The notes beneath the pieces are model-generated. The model saw only the letters and a list, made by a program, of their open reading frames with translations, did no database searches and was not told where the DNA came from. A stretch of 34,265 nucleotides of DNA from Bacillota bacterium (GTDB lineage: Bacteria; Bacillota; Clostridia; Tissierellales; Sedimentibacteraceae). Both the position numbers and the translations under genes were made by a program. How positions within the stretch are numbered: the first letter of the stretch is position 1; each line of letters begins with the position of its first letter. The stretch spans positions 1 to 34,265 of the forward strand of contig JAEWJT010000003.1 of NCBI GenBank assembly GCA_023386345.1. The letters run 5' to 3'. Positions 1 through 7,963 of this stretch are shown here, piece after piece.

Positions 1-354
<354 letters not shown>

Positions 355-599
355 TATCTGTTCTCAAGCTCACGCTTGCTTTTTATCAAAATTGCTTTTG
401 ACTTCTTTTGTTCTGACTTTCACAGAACTGCTTTTTCTTAGAGTAAATTTTGTTTACTCTTTTGAAGTTCATTTTTCAATTCACTTCTTGAAACTAAAGG
501 TTGTTCTTATGCTGTTTTATTGTCTAGGTTCATTTGTTCTCAAACACTTTTTTATTTAATTTGAACTGTTTGAGCTTGGTTGTCTTATCTCGTGACAAC
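355..599 (-). other. rRNA operon leader, no gene
   Basis: This is the transcribed spacer between the innermost rRNA promoter and 16S. It holds no open frame with a ribosome binding site. It contains an 8-bp stem (CTCAAACA at 539-546 with TGTTTGAG at 567-574) near the expected 5' end of the shortest transcript. A boxA-like stretch (minus strand AGTTCTGTGAAAGTC, 415-429) could serve antitermination. The boxA reading is by resemblance only. Confidence 0.5.
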
Positions 600-605
600 T
601 TGTAT

Positions 606-634
606 AGTTTATCACATCTGTTTTATTTTGTCAA
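606..634 (-). promoter_or_regulatory. rRNA promoter, proximal
   Basis: On the minus strand: TTGACA (629-634), 17-nt spacer, TAAACT (606-611). It is the promoter nearest to 16S in a tandem set of three, and it sits in a block of about 70 bp that is nearly repeated around the next promoter. Confidence 0.8.
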
Positions 635-714
635 GAACTTTTTTATAAATTTTTTAATTTATTTTTTCTTTGACATTTTTTGCATTTAATTTGTGTTCAT
701 CAGACAACTTTTAT

Positions 715-743
715 ATTTTATCATATCTGTTTTTATTTGTCAA
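715..743 (-). promoter_or_regulatory. rRNA promoter, middle
   Basis: On the minus strand: TTGACA (738-743), 17-nt spacer, TAAAAT (715-720). Spacer and flanks closely match those of the proximal promoter (shared ACAGATRTGATAAA and downstream AGTTGTC), so the two arose by duplication. Confidence 0.8.
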
Positions 744-846
744 CAACTTTTTTATAATTTTTTTATTTTTTTAATCTTATAAAAATGTATGTTATTTTGA
801 CAAACTTAGTAGATATTTAACTTGCTGTTTATTGGACAGCTTGATT

Positions 847-875
847 AGTATAGCACAGCAAACATTGCTTGTCAA
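847..875 (-). promoter_or_regulatory. rRNA promoter, distal
   Basis: On the minus strand: TTGACA (870-875), 17-nt spacer ending in TGTGC, TATACT (847-852). This is the best match to the sigma-A consensus of the three and is unrelated in spacer sequence to the other two. Confidence 0.8.
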
Positions 876-926
876 CATCTATTTATAAAAAAATTATTAC
901 CAATTTATGTATGATTTGTAAAAGAA

Positions 927-960
927 AGCTCCCTCAGCAAATTGCATCACTTTGGGAGCT
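927..960 (-). terminator. terminator of the yhaO-yhaN-phosphoesterase operon
   Basis: Perfect 7-bp stem AGCTCCC/GGGAGCT (927-933 and 954-960), loop of 20 nt, followed on the minus strand by TTTCTTTTA. It lies 35 nt past the phosphoesterase stop codon and separates this operon from the rRNA promoters. Confidence 0.65.
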
Positions 961-995
961 AGTTTTTAGAATTTACATTATATTATATTGTTAAG

Positions 996-1856
996 CTAAA
1001 GTGTAATCTCTTTTAATTGAAAATCTAAATAATCACTTGAAACACACAGAAAATCAATACCTTCTAGCTTCCCTTCCATTATAAGTTTATGACCGTCTTT
1101 TCCATGTAAATGTCCATATATACATTTATTAATATTGTATTCTTTCATTAGAGAAACAAAATCATTAGGACTTTTGTCATTATTAAATGGCGGAAAATGT
1201 AGCATTGCTATTTTATATAAGTCATAGTTTTTAGTCATTTTTAAAGATATCTCAAAACGATTCAATTCTCTATTATAGATTTTCTTATCATCTATTTGAG
1301 ATCTTATTCCTTCATTATTATAAATAATGTTTTTTGATATCGATGATTTATCCAATGTAGCTTCATAATCAATCTTATCAGTTTTAATGCTAGCAGTGTT
1401 GCAGCCACACCCCTTATCTAATACAGAATCATATTTTTTAGCATCAGTATTAAGGATATTGGGTTCAAATACTCGTACATCATCCCAGCCTCTAACTCCG
1501 CATACAACCACTTTGTCATTTGCATACATATCATTTACCAAAAATTCAATGGACTTAAATCTTAAGTTATTTAGTTTATTTTTTGTAGCCCACCAATAAT
1601 CGTGATTTCCTCTTATAAGCACTTTCTTGCCAGGTAAATTATCAATGATTTCTAAATCCTTTATTGCATCTTCTAGCTTTATAGCCCACGATATATCTCC
1701 CGGTATTAAAACTAAATCATCATCAGAAACTGACTTTTGCCAGCTCCTGATGATTTTCTCTTCATGATCTATCCAGTTATTTCCGAAGATATCCATAGGC
1801 TTCTCTTTTTTACTGTCAAAATGTAAATCCCCTATAGCAAAAACTCGCATACCCAT
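996..1856 (-). CDS. calcineurin-like metallophosphoesterase, COG1768 type, with internal insertion
   Basis: Predicted cytoplasmic metal-dependent phosphohydrolase; substrate unknown. The metallophosphatase motifs appear in order: GDLH (D10, H12), GDISW (D54), GNHDYWW (N84, H85), LHFPPFN (H220) and GHLHG (H249, H251). This pattern with IYNREL at about 193 is typical of the COG1768 group, which is usually about 230 residues. Here RGW (122-124) and IYNREL are separated by about 65 residues rather than the dozen or so I would expect, so there is a hydrophilic insertion holding CGC at 150-152. I chose the ATG at 1856 because TTAAGG lies 6 nt upstream; a TTG at 1862 and an ATG at 1850 are alternatives. 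The start follows the ATPase stop by 8 nt, so it is the last gene of a three-gene operon with two DNA-repair-like proteins, suggesting a nucleotide or nucleic-acid substrate (inference). Confidence 0.85.
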   Translation of the reverse strand: MGMRVFAIGDLHFDSKKEKPMDIFGNNWIDHEEKIIRSWQKSVSDDDLVLIPGDISWAIKLEDAIKDLEIIDNLPGKKVLIRGNHDYWWATKNKLNNLRFKSIEFLVNDMYANDKVVVCGVRGWDDVRVFEPNILNTDAKKYDSVLDKGCGCNTASIKTDKIDYEATLDKSSISKNIIYNNEGIRSQIDDKKIYNRELNRFEISLKMTKNYDLYKIAMLHFPPFNNDKSPNDFVSLMKEYNINKCIYGHLHGKDGHKLIMEGKLEGIDFLCVSSDYLDFQLKEITL

Positions 1857-1864
1857 GCCCAACC

Positions 1865-4597
1865 TTAACTAATTTCTATATAATTGTGTTCTATTTTAAG
1901 CTTATCTAATATTTGTTTTTCTCTCCTTTGACAGCTAAACAATATTATTTGCCTTCTATTTCTCTCTTTATCTAATATTTCGAGGGATTTTTCCAATCTT
2001 TCTTCATCATACTGTATAAAGCTGTCATCTAGGATTAGAGGTATCTTTTTATTGTTTGAAATAAGACTGCTAAATCCTAATCTAACTGAAATATAAAGCT
2101 GATCTAAGGTACCACCACTCAATGAATTAATATTAATTTCTTCAACGTCTTTATCAATGATACTATCGCCAGCCTTTACAACTGAAATATTCATATCTTC
2201 ATCTATATTGACTCCACTGTATCTGCCGCCTGTCACATAAGAGAAGTTTTCACTTATAGCACTTCTAAGAAGTGGCATGAAATCTCCTTTTATGTAGTCT
2301 GAAATCAAATTAATATTTTCGATTGCAAGATTGGCTACCATTATCTTTTCATTATTTTGCTCTATCTTATCATTGTAAAAATCAATTTCTTCTTCTATTT
2401 CAGATAGACGCTTTGTTATATCCTCTATTGAATCTATTTCATTTTCAATCTTATCTATCTCTTTTCTCAGTTCAGACTTTTCGTCTTCCTTGTCATGAAT
2501 TTCTTTTAGCTTTTCTTCTTGATTTATTTTCTTTGCATCTTCATTCTTACTCTCATTCTCAAGAAGCTCTTTAGTTCTTTGGGTTATTTCATCATATGTA
2601 TAACCCTCCAGTATACTTTCAACAACTCTTTCAAGATTGAAAATTTTATCTTTCAACTGAGCTATCTTGTAGTTATTGTTTATTAATACTTTAAATTCTT
2701 CTATATTATTAATATTGTTGCTAGCTAGTATTATATTGAACCTTTTTTCTTCAAAATCTAGTTCCTTTGAAAGCTTTTGATGATTTTCAGTCAATTTATC
2801 TAACAATGCTGATTTTTTAGTCAATTCTTGGACAATTTTATCTTTTTCTAAAACTATCTCATTTAATTTTTGTATTGAGTTATCTGTAATTTCGAATAGG
2901 TTAAACTTAGATAATTTATTTAAAAGATCATCCTCTAAGATTTTCTTTGATTTTATCGCTATTTTTAGCGAGTCCTTATCGTACTCTAAAAGCTTAATTT
3001 TTTCTTCAACTACTGTTTTTAACGACAGATAATACTCACATTTGTCCTTTAACATTGCTATAGTTTGACAGTTTTTTTCTTCTAATATTTTATTATTTTC
3101 TGATTTACAGTTCTCTAATATTACTCTTAGTTTGCTTTGTTCTTCATCTATAAATTGTATTTCTTTCTTCAAGCCATTTATCTTTTTATTAGTTTTTGCT
3201 GAAATTGCAAATAATATTAAAGAAATCAATACAACCGAAGCCCCAAAGTAATATTCTACAATATTATAATAGTATCCGGCGTATGCACAAGCTCCTGCGC
3301 CAACTAAAAATATTATAGCAAAAACAATTAACAATGTCTTATTAATATTTAAAGATTTAATAAGCTTTTTAAAAACATTTTTAGAAGAATCATTCAAAAG
3401 ATTATCTATTCTACTTATTTTTTGCTCGTTACTGCTTACTTTATCGTAGGATTCAGCATATTCGGCAATTTCATCAGTGTCAAATGCTTTGATATGTTCA
3501 ATACCTTGGCTTACTTTTTCTTGAAGTTTTTCTATTTTCTCATTGCCTTCTACATATGTCTTATAATCAAGATTGATTTTTACAACGAAACCATCTGCTG
3601 ATATGCTGCATGCCGGATCATTTTCAAGCTTGACCATTTCTGTGTTTATTGAAAGTATTTCTTTCTCTAACGACGCCTTTTCTTCTCTCATCTGTTTGAG
3701 CAAGGTAAGGAGCTTTACTGCCTCCTCGTACTCATCTATACCTATGCTATTACCTTCTCCATACTGAGAAAGCTCCTCTCTTATAGCATCAATCTCCTTG
3801 TACACTTCATCTGCCTTTTGCTTTTTAGATGTTAAAATTGATAATTTGTATATATCCAGTTCATTGTTTATATCTGTAATTTCTCTGTCTATATCAGATA
3901 TCTTATTCTCCAGCTTTCTTTTTTCCATGGCTAAATGCAAGGTATATTGTCTTGCATCTATTGCCTTGTCTCTTGTTTGATTTAGTTCATTCACACGAGC
4001 TTTATACTGACTCAATATGCTTTTCGGATTATTTATATCTCCAGCCTCGTCCTTTATGCTGTTAAGCTTTCTTATTATTTTTTCTATCGAAATGCTCTCG
4101 TCTTTTGTTTGACTCAAATTAAGTATTCTTTCCTTAACCTGACCAGCAAGTTCTTCATTCGTTGAATTGCTTAATTGTTTTATACTAAGAGTATTTGAAA
4201 AAGCCGATTTATTTATATCAAATAAATAATTTCCTACTTCCATATCTGCATTATAATCAGCTATAGCTTCTTCGTTAGGTGATGAGAGGTATTTTTTCGA
4301 AAAAGATGTGCTTTTATCTAAAAAATCCTTCCTTATAATATAATCACTATCATCATCCTCAACTATCATAGAGCCGTTAAATTGGTCATAATTCCACGGT
4401 CTATACTTTTTAAACAGCGATTCATCATTTTTATTTTTATCATTTCCAAGTCCATATAGCATCGTTTCTATGAAATTATGTACTGTACTTTTTCCAGCCT
4501 CATTTTTTCCGCAAACAAGATTCAATCCGTTTTTTAACATTATGTTTTTATGGTGAAATTTACCAAATGATTTTAAATTTAATTCCTTAATAAACAT
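1865..4597 (-). CDS. yhaN: YhaN-type SbcC/Rad50-like ATPase with central membrane hairpin
   Basis: Large SMC-like ATPase partnering with the nuclease encoded just upstream. Walker A is GKNEAGKST (30-38). Long heptad-rich coiled coils fill about 180-420 and 490-800. The C-terminal lobe has the signature LSGG (826-829) and Walker B LILDD (854-858). SbcC and Rad50 carry a CXXC zinc hook at the apex; here there is none. Instead two hydrophobic helices (about 422-442 and 451-469) interrupt the coil, as in Bacillus subtilis YhaN, so the protein is probably membrane-anchored at its apex. The segment where ABC ATPases often have the switch histidine reads LFSCQ (886-890), with Gln in that place. The ATG is 1 nt past the upstream stop, with AGGGAGGT inside the upstream gene as ribosome site. 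The family role in DNA end processing is known for relatives; membrane location is inferred. Confidence 0.85.
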   Translation of the reverse strand: MFIKELNLKSFGKFHHKNIMLKNGLNLVCGKNEAGKSTVHNFIETMLYGLGNDKNKNDESLFKKYRPWNYDQFNGSMIVEDDDSDYIIRKDFLDKSTSFSKKYLSSPNEEAIADYNADMEVGNYLFDINKSAFSNTLSIKQLSNSTNEELAGQVKERILNLSQTKDESISIEKIIRKLNSIKDEAGDINNPKSILSQYKARVNELNQTRDKAIDARQYTLHLAMEKRKLENKISDIDREITDINNELDIYKLSILTSKKQKADEVYKEIDAIREELSQYGEGNSIGIDEYEEAVKLLTLLKQMREEKASLEKEILSINTEMVKLENDPACSISADGFVVKINLDYKTYVEGNEKIEKLQEKVSQGIEHIKAFDTDEIAEYAESYDKVSSNEQKISRIDNLLNDSSKNVFKKLIKSLNINKTLLIVFAIIFLVGAGACAYAGYYYNIVEYYFGASVVLISLILFAISAKTNKKINGLKKEIQFIDEEQSKLRVILENCKSENNKILEEKNCQTIAMLKDKCEYYLSLKTVVEEKIKLLEYDKDSLKIAIKSKKILEDDLLNKLSKFNLFEITDNSIQKLNEIVLEKDKIVQELTKKSALLDKLTENHQKLSKELDFEEKRFNIILASNNINNIEEFKVLINNNYKIAQLKDKIFNLERVVESILEGYTYDEITQRTKELLENESKNEDAKKINQEEKLKEIHDKEDEKSELRKEIDKIENEIDSIEDITKRLSEIEEEIDFYNDKIEQNNEKIMVANLAIENINLISDYIKGDFMPLLRSAISENFSYVTGGRYSGVNIDEDMNISVVKAGDSIIDKDVEEININSLSGGTLDQLYISVRLGFSSLISNNKKIPLILDDSFIQYDEERLEKSLEILDKERNRRQIILFSCQRREKQILDKLKIEHNYIEIS

Positions 4598-4598
4598 A

Positions 4599-5729
4599 TT
4601 AGCTAACCTCCCTTGAATTTGAATGCGGTATGCCTATATCTTCTGATTTTAATATTTGTAATCCAAGCTCAAATGCTTTTTCAGTTATTTTATTTGACTT
4701 ATCAACATTCTCAAACTGAGTTATATAGCTTTCTATTATGTTTCCTCTTAGCTTTCCGATTGTTTCTGTAACAGATTTTTCATAACTGTATTCATCTTGG
4801 AATTCTATATAGTAGAAAAATTGCTTAGCTTCGTTTTTGATTTCTTCCATCGAAACATCATTGCTTACCGTACCAGTCAATTTGATTTTTACAAAGTCTT
4901 TCATTATATCAATTTTATTTTCAGTTTCTTTAATAAGGTCTAAGATTTGGTTAAAATCAAAATCTTTTTCTATGTTTACCTCTTTATAAACAAATTTTCT
5001 ATTGCTTATAGTTAAAAACTCTGTAAATAAATAATCTACATCTATTTCTCCTATAATCACACCATGTCTGTCGTTTTGGTTATATTTAAAATCAAACGGT
5101 TCTGGTGTTCCAGGATAAATAATATTTGGCTCTAGGTTTAAATATTCATGTATATGCCCCATAGCACAGTAATTGAACTTGTATTTAATTATCTCTGGAT
5201 TTATGTATAAGCCATCATTTATGTCGTTTACTGTTTCAGCATGTAAAAGTAAAATATTTATCTTTGTGTTATCTGTTTTAATATTGTATATTTGTTCAAC
5301 CTTATCACCATGATTTCCCTTTCCACAGCTTAAGGAGTATATGCACACACCATCTTCAAATTCATGTTTTTCAACCTTTTCTGTATTTTTAAACAGGTAT
5401 ACATTGCTTGGCCACTGTGCAAACTCATAAAGACTTGTTATAGAATAAGGATCATTATTTCCGCAAGTAATAACAACATTTGTATCCTTTATTCTTTCAA
5501 ACAAGGATATAATTCTTTTTATATCTTTAAAATTGCAGTAATCTTGGTTTATCATATCCCCCGCTATAAACAGATATTTAAGTCCTCTATCTTTAACAAT
5601 ATTAATTATCCTTTCAAAGGTTTCCCACAATTCTATTCTTCTCTTTTCTCGCTCCCTAAGACTGAAGCTTTTGTTATTGATTTTCACGCCCAAATGAATG
5701 TCAGAAGTGTGCAAAAATGTAGCTCTCAT
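4599..5729 (-). CDS. yhaO: YhaO/SbcD-like metallophosphoesterase (DNA repair exonuclease family), altered motif III
   Basis: Mre11/SbcD-family nuclease subunit, 376 residues, first gene of the operon with the YhaN-like ATPase. Motifs: SDIH (D10, H12), GDMINQ (D58), then CGNNDP (N91, N92, D93), LLHAE (H163) and GHIH (H192, H194). In the family, motif III is GNHD; here the histidine is Asn (codons GGA AAT AAT GAT, near 5453-5464). In archaeal Mre11 that His acts in exonuclease catalysis while the preceding Asn binds metal, so metal binding may persist with weakened exonuclease activity (inference). The C-terminal region (250-376) would form the capping and ATPase-binding part. TAAGGAG upstream of the ATG at 5729 fits a real start. 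The protein is full length and uninterrupted. Confidence 0.85.
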   Translation of the reverse strand: MRATFLHTSDIHLGVKINNKSFSLREREKRRIELWETFERIINIVKDRGLKYLFIAGDMINQDYCNFKDIKRIISLFERIKDTNVVITCGNNDPYSITSLYEFAQWPSNVYLFKNTEKVEKHEFEDGVCIYSLSCGKGNHGDKVEQIYNIKTDNTKINILLLHAETVNDINDGLYINPEIIKYKFNYCAMGHIHEYLNLEPNIIYPGTPEPFDFKYNQNDRHGVIIGEIDVDYLFTEFLTISNRKFVYKEVNIEKDFDFNQILDLIKETENKIDIMKDFVKIKLTGTVSNDVSMEEIKNEAKQFFYYIEFQDEYSYEKSVTETIGKLRGNIIESYITQFENVDKSNKITEKAFELGLQILKSEDIGIPHSNSREVS

Positions 5730-5968
5730 ATACAGATTCTCCTTAATTAGATAAATTATATTTATATTAAATAGTTAAAATTTTATAAGATAATGCAAAT
5801 TGTTAATTCGTTCTTTAGCTAAAACACATTATTTTAAATATGATTTAATAAATGTAATAATATAATATTACCACATTTTTTATCATTTTAAAATAAATAA
5901 ATTTAAAAATATGAAAACTTTTTCATTTTTTATTAAAATATTACATATTTTTACATTTTTCGATAGTT
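5730..5968. other. AT-rich intergenic spacer with a weak hairpin
   Basis: No gene seen. ATGAAAA (5911-5917) and TTTTCAT (5920-5926) form a short tight hairpin, flanked by T-rich sequence on both strands. It could be a weak terminator for the acetyltransferase gene (stop at 5969). The promoter of the yhaO operon should lie in 5750-5850, but no strong hexamer pair was found. Confidence 0.4.
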
Positions 5969-6526
5969 TTAACAATATATATCCTTATTATATTTTGCAA
6001 AATGCACATGGTCTTCCCAAACATCATTTATTTTTAAATACGCTCTCGAAAAGCCTTCTCGTGTAAAGTTTAGCTTTTCCATAATTCTTAGGGATCTTTC
6101 GTTTCTTGGTATAATATTTACCTCTATCCTATGAAGTCCAAAATCATTAAACATAACGCTTATAGCCTTTTTAATTGCCTCTGTAATATATCCCTTATTG
6201 ATTTCATTTTCATCTAATTTGTATGACATATAACAAGATTTGAAATTACCCATAATAATATTGCTAAAGCAGACATTGCCTATAACCTCTTTTGTATCCT
6301 TAGTAATTAGCCAAAATTTTACCTGAGATTTATTCTTAAAATCTTGTATATCATCCTTTAACAAACTCTTTTGATGTGAAATTGTATAGAAGTAGCTCTC
6401 TCTCTTAGGGTCCCACTCTTTTAAAAACCTTGAATTTCTTATATAGTATTCTAAAACCTTTTTAGCATAGCGAGGCTCTAATACCTTTAAATATAATCGT
6501 TCTGTTTGATATTCTTTTTTTATCAT
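5969..6526 (-). CDS. GNAT acetyltransferase, RimJ/RimL-like
   Basis: Predicted acetyl-CoA-dependent N-acetyltransferase of 185 residues. It begins in the usual family way with a short strand and TERLYLK, then has the conserved VIGNVCF strand and an acetyl-CoA-binding segment around NKGYITEAIK. It ends with HRIEVNIIPRNERSLRIMEK and a following GFSRAYLKI-DVWEDH strand, the layout of RimJ/RimL and spermidine-acetyltransferase-like proteins. The real target (ribosomal protein, other amine or antibiotic) cannot be told. I prefer the ATG at 6526, which has AAGGA 7 nt upstream; an in-frame ATG at 6553 lacks a good ribosome site and would add nine residues. Transcribed alone from a promoter that overlaps that of the divergent transporter. 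Confidence 0.85.
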   Translation of the reverse strand: MIKKEYQTERLYLKVLEPRYAKKVLEYYIRNSRFLKEWDPKRESYFYTISHQKSLLKDDIQDFKNKSQVKFWLITKDTKEVIGNVCFSNIIMGNFKSCYMSYKLDENEINKGYITEAIKKAISVMFNDFGLHRIEVNIIPRNERSLRIMEKLNFTREGFSRAYLKINDVWEDHVHFAKYNKDIYC

Positions 6527-6576
6527 TGATCTATCCTTCTTATAATATCTCATAAAAAATTTATTCTTCTATCTTT

Positions 6577-6605
6577 ATTTTATAAAAGAAAGCTTTACAA
6601 GTCAA
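6577..6605 (-). promoter_or_regulatory. promoter of the GNAT gene
   Basis: Minus strand TTGACT (6600-6605), 17-nt spacer, TAAAAT (6577-6582). The predicted start near 6570 gives a leader of about 45 nt to the ATG at 6526. Its -35 overlaps the -35 end and spacer of the opposing transporter promoter. Confidence 0.65.
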
Positions 6606-6622
6606 TAGTTTTAATGTAAACT
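6594..6622 (+). promoter_or_regulatory. promoter of the MFS gene
   Basis: TTTACA (6594-6599), 17-nt spacer, TAAACT (6617-6622). It overlaps the opposing acetyltransferase promoter by about 12 bp, so RNA polymerase cannot occupy both at once. Confidence 0.55.
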
Positions 6623-6623
6623 A
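6606..6623. promoter_or_regulatory. inverted repeat over the MFS -10 (possible operator)
   Basis: TAGTTT (6606-6611), 6-nt spacer, AAACTA (6618-6623): a perfect 6+6 inverted repeat lying across the -10 of the transporter promoter and immediately upstream of the divergent -35. A repressor here would block the transporter and could touch both genes. No cognate regulator is encoded next to it. Confidence 0.4.
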
Positions 6624-6655
6624 TGTATTGTTAAATTCTTCGGAGGTATACTTTT

Positions 6656-7840
6656 ATGACTAACAGCACTAATAAACTAAGCTTCAAACCAAATAAAATT
6701 TATACATTTTTTACCTTGTTTTATGCCTATTTTGTTTTAGCTCTTTTTGACACAGCAAAGGGTAACTTTATTCCATTTTTTATAAATGATTTTTCAATTA
6801 ATAATTCAACAGTAGGTATTATTCTTTCAATCAATCAGCTAGGCTCAGTTTTCGGTGCATTTTTAGCTGGAAATGCTAGTCAAAAGTACGGTCAGAAATT
6901 TACATTTATAATTGGCACCGCAATATGCAGTGTTGTAGGACTGTCTGCATTATTTTTAAACAACGCTATAATGCTTTGTATATTTTTCTTTGTATTTAAC
7001 TTTGGGCGTACATTTTTGTGTATATCAGTTGATTCGCTCGTTCCTATGAATGCTATTGGCTACGAGGTGCTGTTTATTAATCTGACTCATTTTATGTTTG
7101 GTCTTGGCAGCTTCGCCGGACAAGAAGTTTATGGAAATTTACTATTTAACAATGTCTCTTGGAAATCAATATATTTTGTTTTGGGATTTATGTTCATATT
7201 GTGTATGATATTTGTATTATTCTTAAAAGTACCTAAGAACAGATATGTTTTAGATAATAAAACTTACAATAAAAAGGATCTATATAAAAATCCTCTGCTT
7301 ATATTTTTCATGATAGGATTTGCTCTAAATGTAGCATCCGAAAGTGTAATGATTGTATGGTTTATCAATTATATGAGTTCAACATACAGCCTTTCAGCTA
7401 TTGAAACAGCCAAGTATTCTTCTTTATTTTTTATAGCATTCTCACTAGGAAGGCTGGTTGGAGGATTTATACTCCAAAAAACAGGAGAGAAAATAGGACT
7501 TAAAATCTCTATGGCGATGGTAATTTTATGTATTATAGTAGGCTTGATTTTAAAACAAAATGGCTTATACATACTATCAATCGGAGGATTTTTCTTATCT
7601 ATAACATATCCAACTCTAGTGGTATTGATAAATTCGACATTTAAGGAGCTTTCGTCTCTAGCTATGGGTATAGTTCACACATTTACATCCTTGGTAGGAA
7701 TTGCAACAACAACTCTTATAGGATTTTTAAATGATTTTTTAGGCTCGTACACAACTTTCTACCTTGGAGCTGTTTTTATGGCAGTAGCACTTAGCATGCT
7801 GATTGTTATTGATAAGAAGCTTAGTTTGGAAAGTAAATAA
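6656..7840 (+). CDS. major facilitator superfamily transporter
   Basis: Twelve-helix integral membrane permease of 394 residues. The first half has the MFS loop pattern between helices 2 and 3 (GNASQKYGQKF, about 81-91), with its central Gly and basic end. The second half repeats it (GGFILQKTGEKIGLK, about 268-282). A long hydrophilic linker (about 193-215) separates the halves. The substrate is not evident; the sequence resembles FucP/GlcP-like sugar permeases and general efflux proteins about equally. CGGAGGT stands 9 nt upstream of the ATG. Monocistronic: its own promoter on the left and two strong hairpins just after the stop. Confidence 0.85.
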   Translation: MTNSTNKLSFKPNKIYTFFTLFYAYFVLALFDTAKGNFIPFFINDFSINNSTVGIILSINQLGSVFGAFLAGNASQKYGQKFTFIIGTAICSVVGLSALFLNNAIMLCIFFFVFNFGRTFLCISVDSLVPMNAIGYEVLFINLTHFMFGLGSFAGQEVYGNLLFNNVSWKSIYFVLGFMFILCMIFVLFLKVPKNRYVLDNKTYNKKDLYKNPLLIFFMIGFALNVASESVMIVWFINYMSSTYSLSAIETAKYSSLFFIAFSLGRLVGGFILQKTGEKIGLKISMAMVILCIIVGLILKQNGLYILSIGGFFLSITYPTLVVLINSTFKELSSLAMGIVHTFTSLVGIATTTLIGFLNDFLGSYTTFYLGAVFMAVALSMLIVIDKKLSLESK

Positions 7841-7846
7841 TGATTT

Positions 7847-7882
7847 AAAAAACCAACTTTTTTCTTTGAAAGCTGGTTTTTT
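7847..7882 (+). terminator. rho-independent terminator of the MFS gene
   Basis: AAAAAACCA pairs with TGGTTTTTT across a loop, the distal arm ending in the T-run. It starts 7 nt after the stop codon. Confidence 0.8.
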
Positions 7883-7890
7883 CTTTAATA

Positions 7891-7932
7891 AATAAACCAT
7901 TTGATAAATTATAACTTATCAAATGGTTTATT
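7891..7932. terminator. long perfect hairpin between converging genes
   Basis: A 17-bp perfect stem (7891-7907 with 7916-7932, AATAAACCATTTGATAA and its complement) and an 8-nt loop. It lies 31 nt past the aminopeptidase stop and directly after the MFS terminator. The plus strand continues TTACATTTTTATT; the minus strand lacks a clean T-run. Probably a bidirectional transcription barrier. Confidence 0.65.
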
Positions 7933-7963
7933 TTACATTTTTATTACTTACTATTACAAATTA

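Noticed and set aside
1865..4597. Calling this gene sbcC with a zinc hook
   Set aside because: No CXXC at the coil apex; two membrane helices are there instead, as in YhaN.
5364..5750. Plus-strand frame of 128 codons over the nuclease gene
   Set aside because: Antisense shadow of yhaO; poor codon use and no ribosome site.
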